From CAZNOG01 sp964574635 (GTDB taxonomy: Bacteria; Bacteroidota; Bacteroidia; Flavobacteriales_D; Cryomorphaceae), in NCBI GenBank assembly GCA_964574635.1, contig CAZNOG010000004.1, positions 62,001 through 126,000 on the forward strand: DNA of 64,000 nucleotides, read 5' to 3'. Below the pieces are notes generated by a model. The model did not search any database, was not told where the DNA came from, and saw only the letters and a list, made by a program, of their open reading frames with translations. Below are positions 44,501-52,872 of the stretch, piece by piece. Both the position numbers and the translations under genes were made by a program. Each line of letters opens with the position of its first letter. The first letter of the stretch is position 1.

Positions 44501-45925
44501 CGGTTTCAGCACTTGGTAGGTGCCCTCGTCCGAAACGAAGCTGCCGTCGGGCAATTCGTACGAGTCGCCGGGGCAGATTTCCGCACTCAACGAAACGTCT
44601 ACCGGCGGGTTGACGGTGAGGTCGACCATTACGGTGCTGTCGCAACCGTGTATGGTTTGAAGGGTCACGACGTAGACTCCAGTGGTGTTCACTTTCGTGC
44701 CGTCGGGCAAGGTGTAAGACTGGTTGTCGCAAATCGTGGGTGTGAGGTCGATTTCGAAATTGGGATGCACCTCGAGGTCGACGGTGACCAAACTGTCGCA
44801 GCCCTTCGCAGTGGTGAGCATGACGTCGTATTGGCCCGGTTCCGTCACCACCGTGTTGTCGGGCAAGGTGTAAGAGCCTTCTTCACAGATTGCGGCTTCC
44901 ACGTGGGTGTGGTGTTCAACGTCGGAAACCGTCACGCAGACTTGCGTGGTGTTGCCGTCGGCGTCGGTAATATCGACGCAGTATTGACCGGCGCAAAGCA
45001 GGGAGGCCGTTTGCGTGGTTTGAACCAGAGGATCGTCCCATTGATAGGTGTAGGGCGGCGTACCACCTTGGGGGATCACCGTGGCGGTACCGTTGCAGTT
45101 TTCACCGTCTTGATCCGCGCAGATGCCGTTGCAGTACGCGTATGTGGGCGAACTCGGACCGGACCACGTGCCGCCGTCGGGTACGCGTCGGATGCTTTGG
45201 CCTTGGTGATCCGCAGCCGATCCGGTAAGGATGAAGTTCTTCCGATCCGAAGGAAACTCGTTGTAATTGGCCAGCGTTCCCGAGAAACCGCAACCGGCTA
45301 GACTAGGCGTGCAAGGGTATTCGCCGAGATTGCTTTGATTTCCCCAGGACACGGCGTCTTGAGGCACGCCGTCGCTGTCGTAGAACGCAAACCAACCGCC
45401 GGCATTCGGAAACCAGAGCCGTGAGCCATCGCCCACACAAACCCCCTCATCCTCCACGACCAATTCCACCACGTTTCCGCCGTTTTCCACCAGGCGGTGG
45501 GCCGGTACGGGGTCCGCATTTATACCGCGGATCAGCGCGAATCCGGCCGGAGGCACGACGGTTCCGGGAGGAATGACGTAACCGCCGGGGTAAGGCGAAT
45601 TGTCGTTGGCGTTGTTGCCTAAGTAATAGCAGGAAATATCGACCGGTTCACAGATATCGGGGTTGTACAACTCGATCCACTCACCGCGGCGATTGGTGCC
45701 GCTGCCCCACATCGATCCGTCGTACTCGTTGGGGGAAAGCATCAATTCGTTGATCAGGATGCTCGGCCCGTTGTACGAACACGGACTTCCGTTGCAGTTC
45801 GAGTTGTCGGTGAAATCGATATTGCCCGAGAGCTGAGCACTCACGGCCATAGGCAACGCCATGAGTATCAGCACAATGTATAAAGGGAGGATTCTCGGAA
45901 GCTTCAGCACGGAAATATTCTCCAT
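41537..45925 (-). CDS. Giant surface adhesin-like protein with lamin-tail, PKD-like repeats and type B T9SS domain
   Basis: A 1462-residue exported protein. Signal peptide 1-30; a lamin-tail domain at about 50-200 (ILINELMLSPNEYDG, RGEWIELYNPD); a series of short repeats at about 330-500 in which GCDSLV or similar closes each unit; three long repeats of 235 residues at about 506-1210; a PKD-like domain near 1230; and a gliding-motility C-terminal domain (IPNAFTPGAGGNPYYD, YKMSIFNRWGELIF, YIYKIEMVYTDG). It resembles SprB-type surface adhesins and would be exported by type IX secretion and held by the downstream PorP-like protein. Confidence 0.92.
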   Translation of the reverse strand: MENISVLKLPRILPLYIVLILMALPMAVSAQLSGNIDFTDNSNCNGSPCSYNGPSILINELMLSPNEYDGSMWGSGTNRRGEWIELYNPDICEPVDISCYYLGNNANDNSPYPGGYVIPPGTVVPPAGFALIRGINADPVPAHRLVENGGNVVELVVEDEGVCVGDGSRLWFPNAGGWFAFYDSDGVPQDAVSWGNQSNLGEYPCTPSLAGCGFSGTLANYNEFPSDRKNFILTGSAADHQGQSIRRVPDGGTWSGPSSPTYAYCNGICADQDGENCNGTATVIPQGGTPPYTYQWDDPLVQTTQTASLLCAGQYCVDITDADGNTTQVCVTVSDVEHHTHVEAAICEEGSYTLPDNTVVTEPGQYDVMLTTAKGCDSLVTVDLEVHPNFEIDLTPTICDNQSYTLPDGTKVNTTGVYVVTLQTIHGCDSTVMVDLTVNPPVDVSLSAEICPGDSYELPDGSFVSDEGTYQVLKPGGEDACDTLITVTLDHYPDFEIQPTVEAISCHDADDGEILLTVNGAPGPYTFIWSDGLDHGADATGLAPGNYQVEVSNELGCTKSVDIEITEPTPVVLTATADELICFGAGSDLSASATGGTGDFDYHWSHTSNQGPQSTVNPGENTWYTVHATDENNCSTDTLELFVEVISMHTDSLEVTSVDPVCQGESVVLQASYSGLYPPYTYTWSHGVPSGPGPHEITPGSSTDYTVTVTDDCGNEVSKVVPVVVWPLPTADLTTLEDISCHGVSDGQVEISVSDGTPGYSFLWSDGVDHGASANDLPAGDYQVQISDANSCSTEVSFQISEPAPLEISLTGEELICYGSANEILAEVIGGTGAYTYHWNNLELSGTGGTVQPQEHTLYSVYAKDENLCTTDTVEIFVTVINMYDDSLHVEDVEPICLGSEASLVAEYSGLYHPYTYTWSHGLPEGPGPHVVSPQNTTVYTVSVSDHCGNVVSQQIPVEVLPLPQVQSVDVEDISCHGLDDGQAVITLVNGGGAIAYNWSDSVNNGASGVNLTPGTHQVEIVDEHGCSTDVEIEINEPAPLELTLEGDDLMCIGSTIELQTKASGGTGEITLHWSHGDETTANVFVSPTEDATYGVFATDENGCHTEIQEIFVTVIDMDLGLLTTVNDTSICPGEEAVLYAFYSGDHPPYQFMWGEGVGPGAGPHVVAPTHNTTYFLTVSDQCGNEVSKGVTVTIFDPPVVQAPDVLLAGCGPLDIELYDPLNDFPGFVHEWIFPSGEVHQGNPTALTLEEEGIYEVTLRVTSPDGCTVTAEDKVPVEVYPSPVANFTASKWATEISDPEIVFTDAGQGFIFSEWRMEGHVWENQPVVTYAFADTGKYAMMYLVENEFGCRDSITKWVTIQIVHDVEIPNAFTPGAGGNPYYDPTSTSNTIFYPFAEYVQEYKMSIFNRWGELIFQSDELSKGWNGTYRDKPAPQDVYIYKIEMVYTDGFRDTKVGDLTLFR
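42296..44410 (-). repeat. Three tandem 705-base modules inside the adhesin gene
   Basis: The boundary codons for SCH or its equivalents are at 44406-44410, 43701-43705 and 42996-43000, exactly 705 bases (235 residues) apart both times. Each module has a SCHxxxDG opening, a WSDGxxHGA segment, an LICxG block, and a WSHGxPxGPGPH block. The spacing has no indels, so the copies expanded recently or are held in register. Confidence 0.85.
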
Positions 45926-46177
45926 AATTCCTTCTTTAAATCGGGGAATGTGGTGTTACGCAACATCACCCGGTTTGTTACGCATGGAGCGGCTTTGGAA
46001 CGCTGGTATTTCAAGGATTCCGCCTTCCGTCGCTCTCCGTTTTCCGTACGGTTCTTGAAGTGTGGGGATTGTGGTGGAGAGAAGCGGTGGGCAGGTCGCG
46101 AATAGCGGGAGTCTCCCGGGGTTTTGGAAAGCGAAATCGAATACGATGCAGGTGCGGGAATTCAGGAGAATGCACCG

Positions 46178-46185
46178 TACATTTG
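46178..46185 (+). promoter_or_regulatory. Candidate -7 box (TACATTTG)
   Basis: It fits the Bacteroidota primary-sigma consensus TAnnTTTG and lies 25 bases before the start codon at 46211. No clear -33 TTTG is seen at the standard distance. Confidence 0.35.
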
Positions 46186-46210
46186 AACCCTTGAATCAAA
46201 TCCCGAAACC

Positions 46211-46690
46211 ATGACGCAAAGAATAGATTACGGAAAAAAATACCCGGAAGCGATCAAGGGCATGATGCAATTGGAAAAGTATTGTCACGCCTCCAATTTG
46301 GAACCTTCCTTGATTCACTTGGTGAAGTTGCGCGCCTCGCAAATCAACGGTTGCGCGTACTGCATCGACATGCACACGAAGGATGCGCGGAGCGAAGGCG
46401 AAACCGAACAGCGGTTGTACGGCGTTTCGGCGTGGAAAGAAACCCCTTATTATAGCGATCGGGAGCGGGCGGCCCTGGAATGGACGGAAGAACTCACCCT
46501 GATCCCAGGGCGGGAAGTGGACGACGAGTTATACGACCGCGTGAAAGTGCACTTCAGCGAAGAAGACCTCATGGCGCTGACCGTGACGGTCATCGCGATC
46601 AACGGATGGAACAGGCTGGCGGTGAGCATGCGCACCCCCGTGGGATCGTACCGGCCCCAAAAGCGCGTCTCGCAGTCGGATCGCTCTTAA
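46211..46690 (+). CDS. AhpD-like carboxymuconolactone decarboxylase-family protein
   Basis: A 159-residue all-helical protein with the redox motif CAYC (Cys48, Cys51) followed by His55 (CIDMHTKDAR). This arrangement is typical of alkylhydroperoxidase AhpD-like proteins that reduce peroxides or act as disulphide reductases. It converges with the cardiolipin synthase gene and overlaps its stop by four bases. Partner reductant is unknown. Confidence 0.88.
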   Translation: MTQRIDYGKKYPEAIKGMMQLEKYCHASNLEPSLIHLVKLRASQINGCAYCIDMHTKDARSEGETEQRLYGVSAWKETPYYSDRERAALEWTEELTLIPGREVDDELYDRVKVHFSEEDLMALTVTVIAINGWNRLAVSMRTPVGSYRPQKRVSQSDRS

Positions 46691-48156
46691 AGCAAGGGCG
46701 ACACCAGGCGGACGAAACGCTCGTAAATGGTGATGTAGCGCTTTCTGTTCATCCATTTTTCCGCGTCGATCCTGAGGGATTCTTTCAAATCCTCTTCGAA
46801 ATCGCGGCGGAGAATTTCGACCGACTCCCGGCCGAAAAGGATGGCGTTCACCTCGAAATTCAAATCGAAACTGCGCAAATCCATGTTGGCCGTGCCTACG
46901 ATAGCGACCGCGTCGTCGACGACCATGGTTTTGGCGTGGACGAACCCTTTTTGGTACTCGTAAATTTTCACGCCGGCGCGGAGAAGTTCGGAGTAGTACG
47001 AGCGTGAAGCGGCTTTTACGAAAGAAGAGTCGGATACTCCGGGGGTAAGCAGCCGCACGTCCACCCCGCTGTGGGAGGCCACGATGAGCGCGTCGAGAAG
47101 GCTCTCGGTGGGCACGAAGTAGGGAGTGGTGATCCACAAGGACTTTCTCGCCGAATGAATGGCCGAAAGGATGGAGTACAAAATGGTGGGAAACTGCGAA
47201 TCGGGACCGGATGCCACCACTTTCACCACTTCGGGCTCAACGGTGTCCGGCACGGGCCGTGGAAAGTACTTTGGATTGGGCGAGAGTTCTTCGCCGCTCA
47301 CGAAATTCCAATCGGCCATGAAGATGTATTGGAGAGCGTGGGCCCCGGTTCCCTCGATTTCCAGATGGGTATCCCGCCAATAGAGTTGATTGGGCGCCCT
47401 ACCGTGCCCGTTGATGTACCTGTCGCTGATGTTGATACCGCCGATGTACGCCGTGCTTCCGTCGATCACGGCGATTTTCCTGTGGTTTCGGTAGTTGAGG
47501 CTGTTGGCCAGGGTGTAGAAGCGAACGCGGTAAAAAGGTTCGGCTTTCACGCCGGCCTTTTTCATGCGCTTTACGAGTTTTCGTCGAATGCCGTGGCTAC
47601 CGAAGTCATCGTAAATAAACCGCACCTCCACCCCTTCCTCCGCTTTTCGGATCAGCAAATCGGCCAATTCGTTGCCCACTTCATCGTCTTCGTAAATGTA
47701 GTATTCCAGGTGGATGTGGTGTTGCGCCTTCTCCATCGCCTCGAACATGCGGGGGAATTTTCGCTCGCCGTTTTTCAGGATTTGGACCTTATTTCCCGAG
47801 GTCAGGGCCAGTGGTGAAGACGATCCGTGGTACCGCGCCACCTGTTCGTATCCCTTGGGCAGCAAGTCGCTGTCCAGCACCAATTGGTTGTAATGGGCAA
47901 TGCGTTCCGCCACTTCGTCCGCGTCGCGGCGATCCTTGATCAATTTCCTGCTGTACAGTTTCTTTTTCCGGTAATTCAACCCGAAGGAGTAGTAGATGAT
48001 CATCCCGATGACAGGCAGAAAAAGAATCGCCAGCACGTACGCCACGGTTTTGGTGGAATTTCGGGTATCGGCTACCGCGCGAATGACCGTAAATGCGACC
48101 GCCAGCAGGTACAGGACTTCCAGAACGACCCAGCTGAACGAAAATATGTCCTCCAT
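46687..48156 (-). CDS. cls: Cardiolipin synthase (phospholipase D family)
   Basis: A 489-residue inner-membrane enzyme joining two phosphatidylglycerols. Two N-terminal membrane spans (about 3-25 and 40-58, VAYVLAILFLPVIGMIIYY) precede two phospholipase D domains with HxK motifs NHRKIAVIDGS and HAKTMVVDD. ATG at 48156 gives the normal start; the open frame to 48225 is not conserved. Lipid specificity cannot be told from sequence. Confidence 0.93.
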   Translation of the reverse strand: MEDIFSFSWVVLEVLYLLAVAFTVIRAVADTRNSTKTVAYVLAILFLPVIGMIIYYSFGLNYRKKKLYSRKLIKDRRDADEVAERIAHYNQLVLDSDLLPKGYEQVARYHGSSSPLALTSGNKVQILKNGERKFPRMFEAMEKAQHHIHLEYYIYEDDEVGNELADLLIRKAEEGVEVRFIYDDFGSHGIRRKLVKRMKKAGVKAEPFYRVRFYTLANSLNYRNHRKIAVIDGSTAYIGGINISDRYINGHGRAPNQLYWRDTHLEIEGTGAHALQYIFMADWNFVSGEELSPNPKYFPRPVPDTVEPEVVKVVASGPDSQFPTILYSILSAIHSARKSLWITTPYFVPTESLLDALIVASHSGVDVRLLTPGVSDSSFVKAASRSYYSELLRAGVKIYEYQKGFVHAKTMVVDDAVAIVGTANMDLRSFDLNFEVNAILFGRESVEILRRDFEEDLKESLRIDAEKWMNRKRYITIYERFVRLVSPLL

Positions 48157-48291
48157 TGAGACAACCAATTTGAACACGGAAAGGTAATGAGGATCGTTGG
48201 CTTCCGAGCAATTCACCGAAAACACCGCGGAAGGGCGAACCGAGGCGAGGCGAATTCCAAAGGGAGAAGGAAAATACTATTCGAGTTTCAT

Positions 48292-48515
48292 CGCGTGAGG
48301 CCGGACGCCGGCATCCTTTCCTTCCCGATCCGGTTTATCGGTACGGTGGAATTGAACGAATTCCGAGTCAATTCGGAAAGCACGAGAAGGGAAGGAAAGA
48401 TACAGGCGGTAGTCCGACCCCGCACAAGATGAGTGCGACTTCAGAAGTGCGTACAAGTCCAAAAATCGCGACGAATCGCAACAACAAAATCGACTGCGGG
48501 GGCACGCCCAAAAAA
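48292..48515 (-). repeat. Interspersed structured element, copy C
   Basis: On the minus strand it opens GGGCGTGCCCCC, holds GGGGTCGGACTACC (48408-48421 region) and ends CCTCACGCG. The centre includes CTTTCCTTCCC pairing with GGGAAGGAAAG. It fills most of the 389-base space between the cardiolipin synthase and glycosyltransferase genes; nothing else is seen there. Confidence 0.75.
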
Positions 48516-48545
48516 TTTATAAAAAGCGAGTTTACGTGCAGATTT

Positions 48546-49904
48546 TCAGAGGCCTGCATCCAATTGGCGGTAGACGGACAAAAGGTCGTTCAGGGTGCGG
48601 ATGTCGTCCGGGTTTCCCACGTTCTTTTCCCGAAGCAGCTGCAAAGCTGCTATTTCCACGCGGACGTTGGGGTGGGCATTGTCTCTGACGAAATGAATGA
48701 ATTTCAGCACCATAAACGCGTTGAACCAGCGGAAGAACCGCTTTTCGAAGCTTTTGAATCCCTTGGTGTTCGCCTTGATCTCGGCGATTCTCTCATCGAA
48801 GAAATAGCCGTTCAAAAAATCGATCATGACGTAGGGAATCTTGTCGCCCAGGGTGTAAAGCGGTGGTGTTTTCTTGTAAAAAATGGGGATAAGGGAAAAG
48901 AAAATACGCAGATATTCGAAGCCTTTTAAATTGTACGTATAGAACCCCTTGTGCGGGTTTTTGAGGTACTCCGAGATCGCCTTTCCGGTGCCGAAGGGTA
49001 CGCGGTGGGAAGGTCGGGAAGACGGGTATACCACCGTGTCGTTCAGCTCGGTAAAGCCTCCGAGCGCGATGATTTTCTGGAGGAAATAAAAATCTTCGCC
49101 GGCTTTTCTGCGGTTCATTCCGCCTTGCTTGCGGTAGGCTTGTGTGCGGACCGCCATCGACGAGCCGACGGTGTGGAAAACCGTGGGATAGCCCGCGGAT
49201 TTCAACGCCTGATTGTAGTAGCGAAGGTGCAACTCGTAGTACGCCGCGCCCAGATACACCTGGGGTTCGAATTCGGTACCGAAGACGTCGTGCTCGAAAC
49301 GGATGGAACAGCCGGGCGTATCCGGATGCAGGATAAAATGCGTTTCCAGCGCGGTGAGGTAATTGGGCGCGCAGGTGGCGTCGGCGTCGAAACACACGAT
49401 CACGCCTTCGTTTCCCGCCATTTCAAAGCGTCGGATGGCCTCGTCCATACCGATTTTCCTGGCCAGCCCGACACCCGCGTATTTGGCCGGTAGCGCCGGC
49501 TCGAACAGCGCATAAACCCGAAAACCGGCCTCCCGGCGATTTTGCCACGACAGCACCTCCGCGTACGTGCGCCGATTGCGCGCATCCACTTCGGCATCGG
49601 CATCTTCGGATTGATTGACCACCACGATGATTTCCACGGCGAATAGGGGGCGCTCGCACTCGTGCAAAGCATTGAGCGCGTGGTGGATAGTTTCTTCATC
49701 GTGAGCCGGAATCACGATGACCATTCCCAGCCCGTCCTCGGGCCGAGCATCGATGAGGCGGGGTCGCAGCGCGTATTTTTTGAGGTAAGAATTCAATGGA
49801 TTGCTTGCGAAATGCGTTTGTGCGGTTTCGGGTGTGTTTTGGGTTTTTGTGGGTGTATCCTCATCACGGAAATTGCCTGGCAGAAGTCCGGACTTCCGTT
49901 TCAT
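48546..49904 (-). CDS. Family 2 glycosyltransferase
   Basis: A 452-residue protein as called. The catalytic GT-A part starts at IVIPAHDEETIHHAL and includes VVVNQSEDAD, FDADATC with the DxD site, and GEDFYFLQKI as the acceptor-side motif. It probably builds a surface polysaccharide or lipid-linked sugar. The start is uncertain: ATG at 49904 gives a 36-residue leader that includes 3'-end motif copy 8 in frame, whereas a TTG at 49796 would begin just before the conserved domain. It starts 32 bases past pdxH, so the two may be co-transcribed. Confidence 0.82.
   Translation of the reverse strand: MKRKSGLLPGNFRDEDTPTKTQNTPETAQTHFASNPLNSYLKKYALRPRLIDARPEDGLGMVIVIPAHDEETIHHALNALHECERPLFAVEIIVVVNQSEDADAEVDARNRRTYAEVLSWQNRREAGFRVYALFEPALPAKYAGVGLARKIGMDEAIRRFEMAGNEGVIVCFDADATCAPNYLTALETHFILHPDTPGCSIRFEHDVFGTEFEPQVYLGAAYYELHLRYYNQALKSAGYPTVFHTVGSSMAVRTQAYRKQGGMNRRKAGEDFYFLQKIIALGGFTELNDTVVYPSSRPSHRVPFGTGKAISEYLKNPHKGFYTYNLKGFEYLRIFFSLIPIFYKKTPPLYTLGDKIPYVMIDFLNGYFFDERIAEIKANTKGFKSFEKRFFRWFNAFMVLKFIHFVRDNAHPNVRVEIAALQLLREKNVGNPDDIRTLNDLLSVYRQLDAGL
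49841..49853 (+). repeat. 3'-end motif copy 8
   Basis: TTTTGGGTTTTTGTGGGTGTAT on the plus strand (core 49841-49853), 83 bases past the pdxH stop on the minus strand. It would lie inside the glycosyltransferase reading frame if the upstream ATG is the true start. Confidence 0.65.
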
Positions 49905-49935
49905 CGAAGCGTTTCTACTGCGGACATGCGGCCGG

Positions 49936-50589
49936 TCAGGGCGAGAGTCGCACCTTGTGCCACGCGTGGTCCCGTTTGGTGTATTCGAAGCGATCGTGGA
50001 GGCGGGCGGCGCGGCCCTGCCAAAATTCCACGCGATCGTAAACGAGGGCGAAGCCGCCCCAAAATTCCGGTCGCGGTACCGGGCGGTCGGCGAATTCGGC
50101 GGTGAGTTCATCCATGCGTTCCTGCAAAGCGCGCCGACTTTCGAGTTCTTCGCTTTGGCGGCTGGCCCACGCACCGATTTGGCTCTCGCGGGGTCTGGAT
50201 GCGAAATAGTCGTCGGATTCGTCGGGCGACAAAATTTTCGCCTCACCGTAGAACCGCACCTGCCGGCTCAATTCCTCCCAGTAGAAATTCGCGCAAAATC
50301 GGGGGTTTTCGATGAGCTCCGCGCCCTTTCGGCTTCCGTAATTGGTGAAAAACGTGAGGCGCTCGTCGTTGAATTCGCGCATGTAAACTACCCGGGCCGA
50401 GGGTTCCCCCCTATCGTTTGCCGTGGCCAAGGTGAAGGCGTACGGATCGACGATGGAGGATTTCAGCGCTTGGTCGAACCACAACTCGAATTGACCGCCC
50501 GGCGTGGTCGCCAAGTTGTCAATTCCCAGAGGGGCATTGCTGAATTCCCGGCGATTGTTCTTTATGTATTCGTCCAGTTCCGACTTCAA
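49936..50589 (-). CDS. pdxH: Pyridoxine/pyridoxamine 5'-phosphate oxidase
   Basis: A 217-residue FMN enzyme making pyridoxal phosphate. Family features: DPYAFTLATANDRGEPSARVVYMR, FFTNYGSRKG, SQIGAWASRQS and the closing EFWQGRAARLHDRFEY ... WHKVRLSP. No ATG lies near the N-terminus in frame; a stop codon precedes it and the TTG at 50589 is the only sensible start. Length is normal for the family. Confidence 0.94.
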   Translation of the reverse strand: MKSELDEYIKNNRREFSNAPLGIDNLATTPGGQFELWFDQALKSSIVDPYAFTLATANDRGEPSARVVYMREFNDERLTFFTNYGSRKGAELIENPRFCANFYWEELSRQVRFYGEAKILSPDESDDYFASRPRESQIGAWASRQSEELESRRALQERMDELTAEFADRPVPRPEFWGGFALVYDRVEFWQGRAARLHDRFEYTKRDHAWHKVRLSP

Positions 50590-50699
50590 ATCCCATTCAT
50601 TTTAACGACTGCAAAAGTACGAAGTACCGAGGTAGGGACAAGGCAGGGGGTGCGGATGCCGTTCGGATCTTGGATGCGGACTTACCGGGCGGCGTTGAT

Positions 50700-50707
50700 T
50701 ATGTTTG
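50700..50707 (+). promoter_or_regulatory. Candidate -7 box (TATGTTTG)
   Basis: It fits TAnnTTTG and lies 16 bases before the miaE start codon at 50724. The leader would be very short, as often in Bacteroidota. Confidence 0.35.
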
Positions 50708-50723
50708 TGCGATTGCACCTGTC

Positions 50724-51306
50724 ATGAAATTATCACTCGACCTCACCTACTCCACCCCGCCAGAATGGGCCGACCAAGTTTTGGCGAATTTCGACGCGTT
50801 TTTGCAGGATCACGCCGATTGTGAACGCAAGGCCTCTTCCATGGCCATGAGTTTCGTGGCCAAATGCCCGGACAAAGTGGAGATCATTCCCGAACTCATC
50901 GAAACGGCGCTCGAAGAGCTCGAGCATTTCCAAAGGGTCTATGCCGTAATGGAGTCGCGGGGCGTCCGACTTCCCGACCGCATGCCCAAGGACGTGTACA
51001 TCGAAAAATTGATCGATTTGTGCCGTTCTTCCCCCGATGAGCGCCTTCTGGAGCATGTTGCTCGCCTCGATCATCGAGTGCCGTGGGGCGGAAAGGTTTC
51101 GCTTGGTGGCCGACGCCGCGCAGGACCCGGAAATCAAGAAATTCTACAAGGAGCTGTGGACTTCGGAGGCCAAGCACGGTCACATTTTTGTTAAGTTTGC
51201 CCTGAATTACTGGCCTGAAAACGTGGTTTACGAGCGGCTTGAAGAGTTGAATGAAGCGGAAGGACGCATTTGCTCGCAGACCCCTTGGAGGCCGGCGCTG
51301 CATTAA
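50724..51306 (+). pseudogene. miaE: tRNA-(ms2io6A)-hydroxylase, frameshifted
   Basis: Two frames together make a ferritin-like di-iron MiaE of about 193 residues. The first frame gives residues 1 to about 110, with ligands in ALEELEHFQRVY. At 51053-51055 the reading must move by one base to continue LLASIIECRGAERF and SEAKHGHIF, which hold the second set of ligands. Neither frame alone has all metal ligands. The shift may be a sequencing error, a true mutation or recoding; no slippery run is obvious. MiaE hydroxylates the isopentenyl group of modified adenosine 37 in tRNA. It ends directly before yqgE. Confidence 0.82.
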
Positions 51307-51897
51307 ATGGACGACTTGGGTATACTGAACTTACATCCCGAAAATATACTTCCCCCCGCCAAGGGGCGGTTGCTCGTGAGCGCACCGTTATTGCAGGATC
51401 CGTATTTCGTCCGTTCGGTGGTTTTGTTGTGTGAATTCGATGAAGAAGGAGCCTTCGGCTTCATTCTCAACAAATACATCGATCTCGAATTGAGCGATTT
51501 GGTGGGCGACCTGCCCGATTTCGGCGCCATGGTGAGCATGGGCGGTCCCGTTCAAAGCGAAAATCTGTTCTACATCCACCGCTTGGGCGAGGAATTGCCG
51601 GGCAGCGTTCCGCTCAACGAGGAATTGAGCATGGGCGGTGACTTCGACGTGCTGCGATCGAGAATTCTCGCCGAGGAGGTCGGCGCCCAAAACGTGCGGT
51701 TTTTCGTCGGCTACAGCGGGTGGAGTGCGGGGCAACTCGAAGCGGAAATGACGCAAAAGGCGTGGTACGTCACCGAGGTGGACGTGCTGCCCATCATGGA
51801 ATCCGATCGGGTCGACTTGTGGGGGCAGGCGCTGATCTCCATGGGGGGCGACTTCGCCAAGCTGGCCAACTTCCCCGCCGATCCCAACATGAATTAA
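51307..51897 (+). CDS. YqgE/AlgH-family protein
   Basis: A 196-residue protein matching UPF0301: GRLLVSAPLLQDPYFVRSVVLL near the start, AFGFILNKYID, then MGGPVQSENLFYIHR and FVGYSGWSAGQLEAE. The family is widespread and its role is uncertain. It begins immediately after the miaE stop codon, so they share a transcript, and it overlaps the convergent aminotransferase by four bases. Confidence 0.93.
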   Translation: MDDLGILNLHPENILPPAKGRLLVSAPLLQDPYFVRSVVLLCEFDEEGAFGFILNKYIDLELSDLVGDLPDFGAMVSMGGPVQSENLFYIHRLGEELPGSVPLNEELSMGGDFDVLRSRILAEEVGAQNVRFFVGYSGWSAGQLEAEMTQKAWYVTEVDVLPIMESDRVDLWGQALISMGGDFAKLANFPADPNMN

Positions 51898-52754
51898 TTC
51901 GACTGACTCACCTCTCTGCGCACCCCTTCCAGAAGGCGATCGCTGATTTTGTGAAAATACCGTTTGTGGCGGAAGCTGTGCACCCAGGTAATGCCCTTGA
52001 TCGCGTTGGTGATAAACACTTCGTCGGCGTGAATGACGTCTTCTTCGGTGAGTTGGGACTCGTAGACCGAGATGTCGAGATTCAGGGCGGCGTTGATGGC
52101 CGCCATGCGCATCACCCCACCCACGCAGCCTTCACTGAGGGGCGGAGTATGCAGGCCTCCTTCCGCGAAAACGAACACGTTTCCCGAGGTGGTTTCGGAA
52201 ATGTATCCCGATTCGGACAAGAGCAAGACTTCATCGAAGCGATTCTCGGCACCCCATATCGCCGCGCTGACGGAGAGGTGGTTGCCCAGCATTTTGAATT
52301 TGCTGAAGGCGTTGGGTTTGCGAAATCCTCCGCGGTATACGCCGATTGCGGCGCCCCTGTCGGCCACGGTGTAATTTCCGGGAAAGTAGGGCTGCACCTC
52401 CATGAGGTAACTCGCCCGGTTGGTTTCGGGAAAATACTTTCCTCCACCGTCGCGGAATATGGTGATGCGCAAGCGACCCCCGGCGCGAATATCGGCGGTG
52501 TCGAGGAGTTCGAGTACGGTTCTGTACAGAAAGTCACTTTTCAGAAAAAGCGGCATTTCCAAGCCCAAGGTGGAGCAGGCGACCTCGATACGATCGTAAT
52601 GAGCGTCCCAGAAAGCGGGCTTACCTCCGATGATCCGAATGGATTCGAAAAATCCGTCGCCGAGAAGGAAAGCCCGGTTCATGGGATCGAAGTTGTCGGG
52701 AAAGTGACCCGAAACCCGACCGTTGATCGCGTAATGTTTTGGAGTATTCGCCAT
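51894..52754 (-). CDS. Class IV aminotransferase (PabC/BCAT-like)
   Basis: A 286-residue pyridoxal-phosphate enzyme of fold type IV. Lys154 in FSKFKMLGNHL is the likely cofactor-binding Lys, and the closing part has SESGYISETTSGNVFVFAE and LTEEDVIHADEVFITNAIKG. The length and lack of an N-terminal extension fit 4-amino-4-deoxychorismate lyase (PabC) better than a branched-chain aminotransferase, but I cannot separate them firmly. It converges with yqgE. Confidence 0.85.
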   Translation of the reverse strand: MANTPKHYAINGRVSGHFPDNFDPMNRAFLLGDGFFESIRIIGGKPAFWDAHYDRIEVACSTLGLEMPLFLKSDFLYRTVLELLDTADIRAGGRLRITIFRDGGGKYFPETNRASYLMEVQPYFPGNYTVADRGAAIGVYRGGFRKPNAFSKFKMLGNHLSVSAAIWGAENRFDEVLLLSESGYISETTSGNVFVFAEGGLHTPPLSEGCVGGVMRMAAINAALNLDISVYESQLTEEDVIHADEVFITNAIKGITWVHSFRHKRYFHKISDRLLEGVRREVSQSN

Positions 52755-52872
52755 ATCGAAAAGGGATGCAAAATTAAGGGAAGAAATTCATTCGGGGTTG
52801 GACCTCGGAAAAAGGAAGGATTTTTCGGTGCGATTAAACCTTTTGGATCGAGGGGCATCAAACCCCGTGAAA

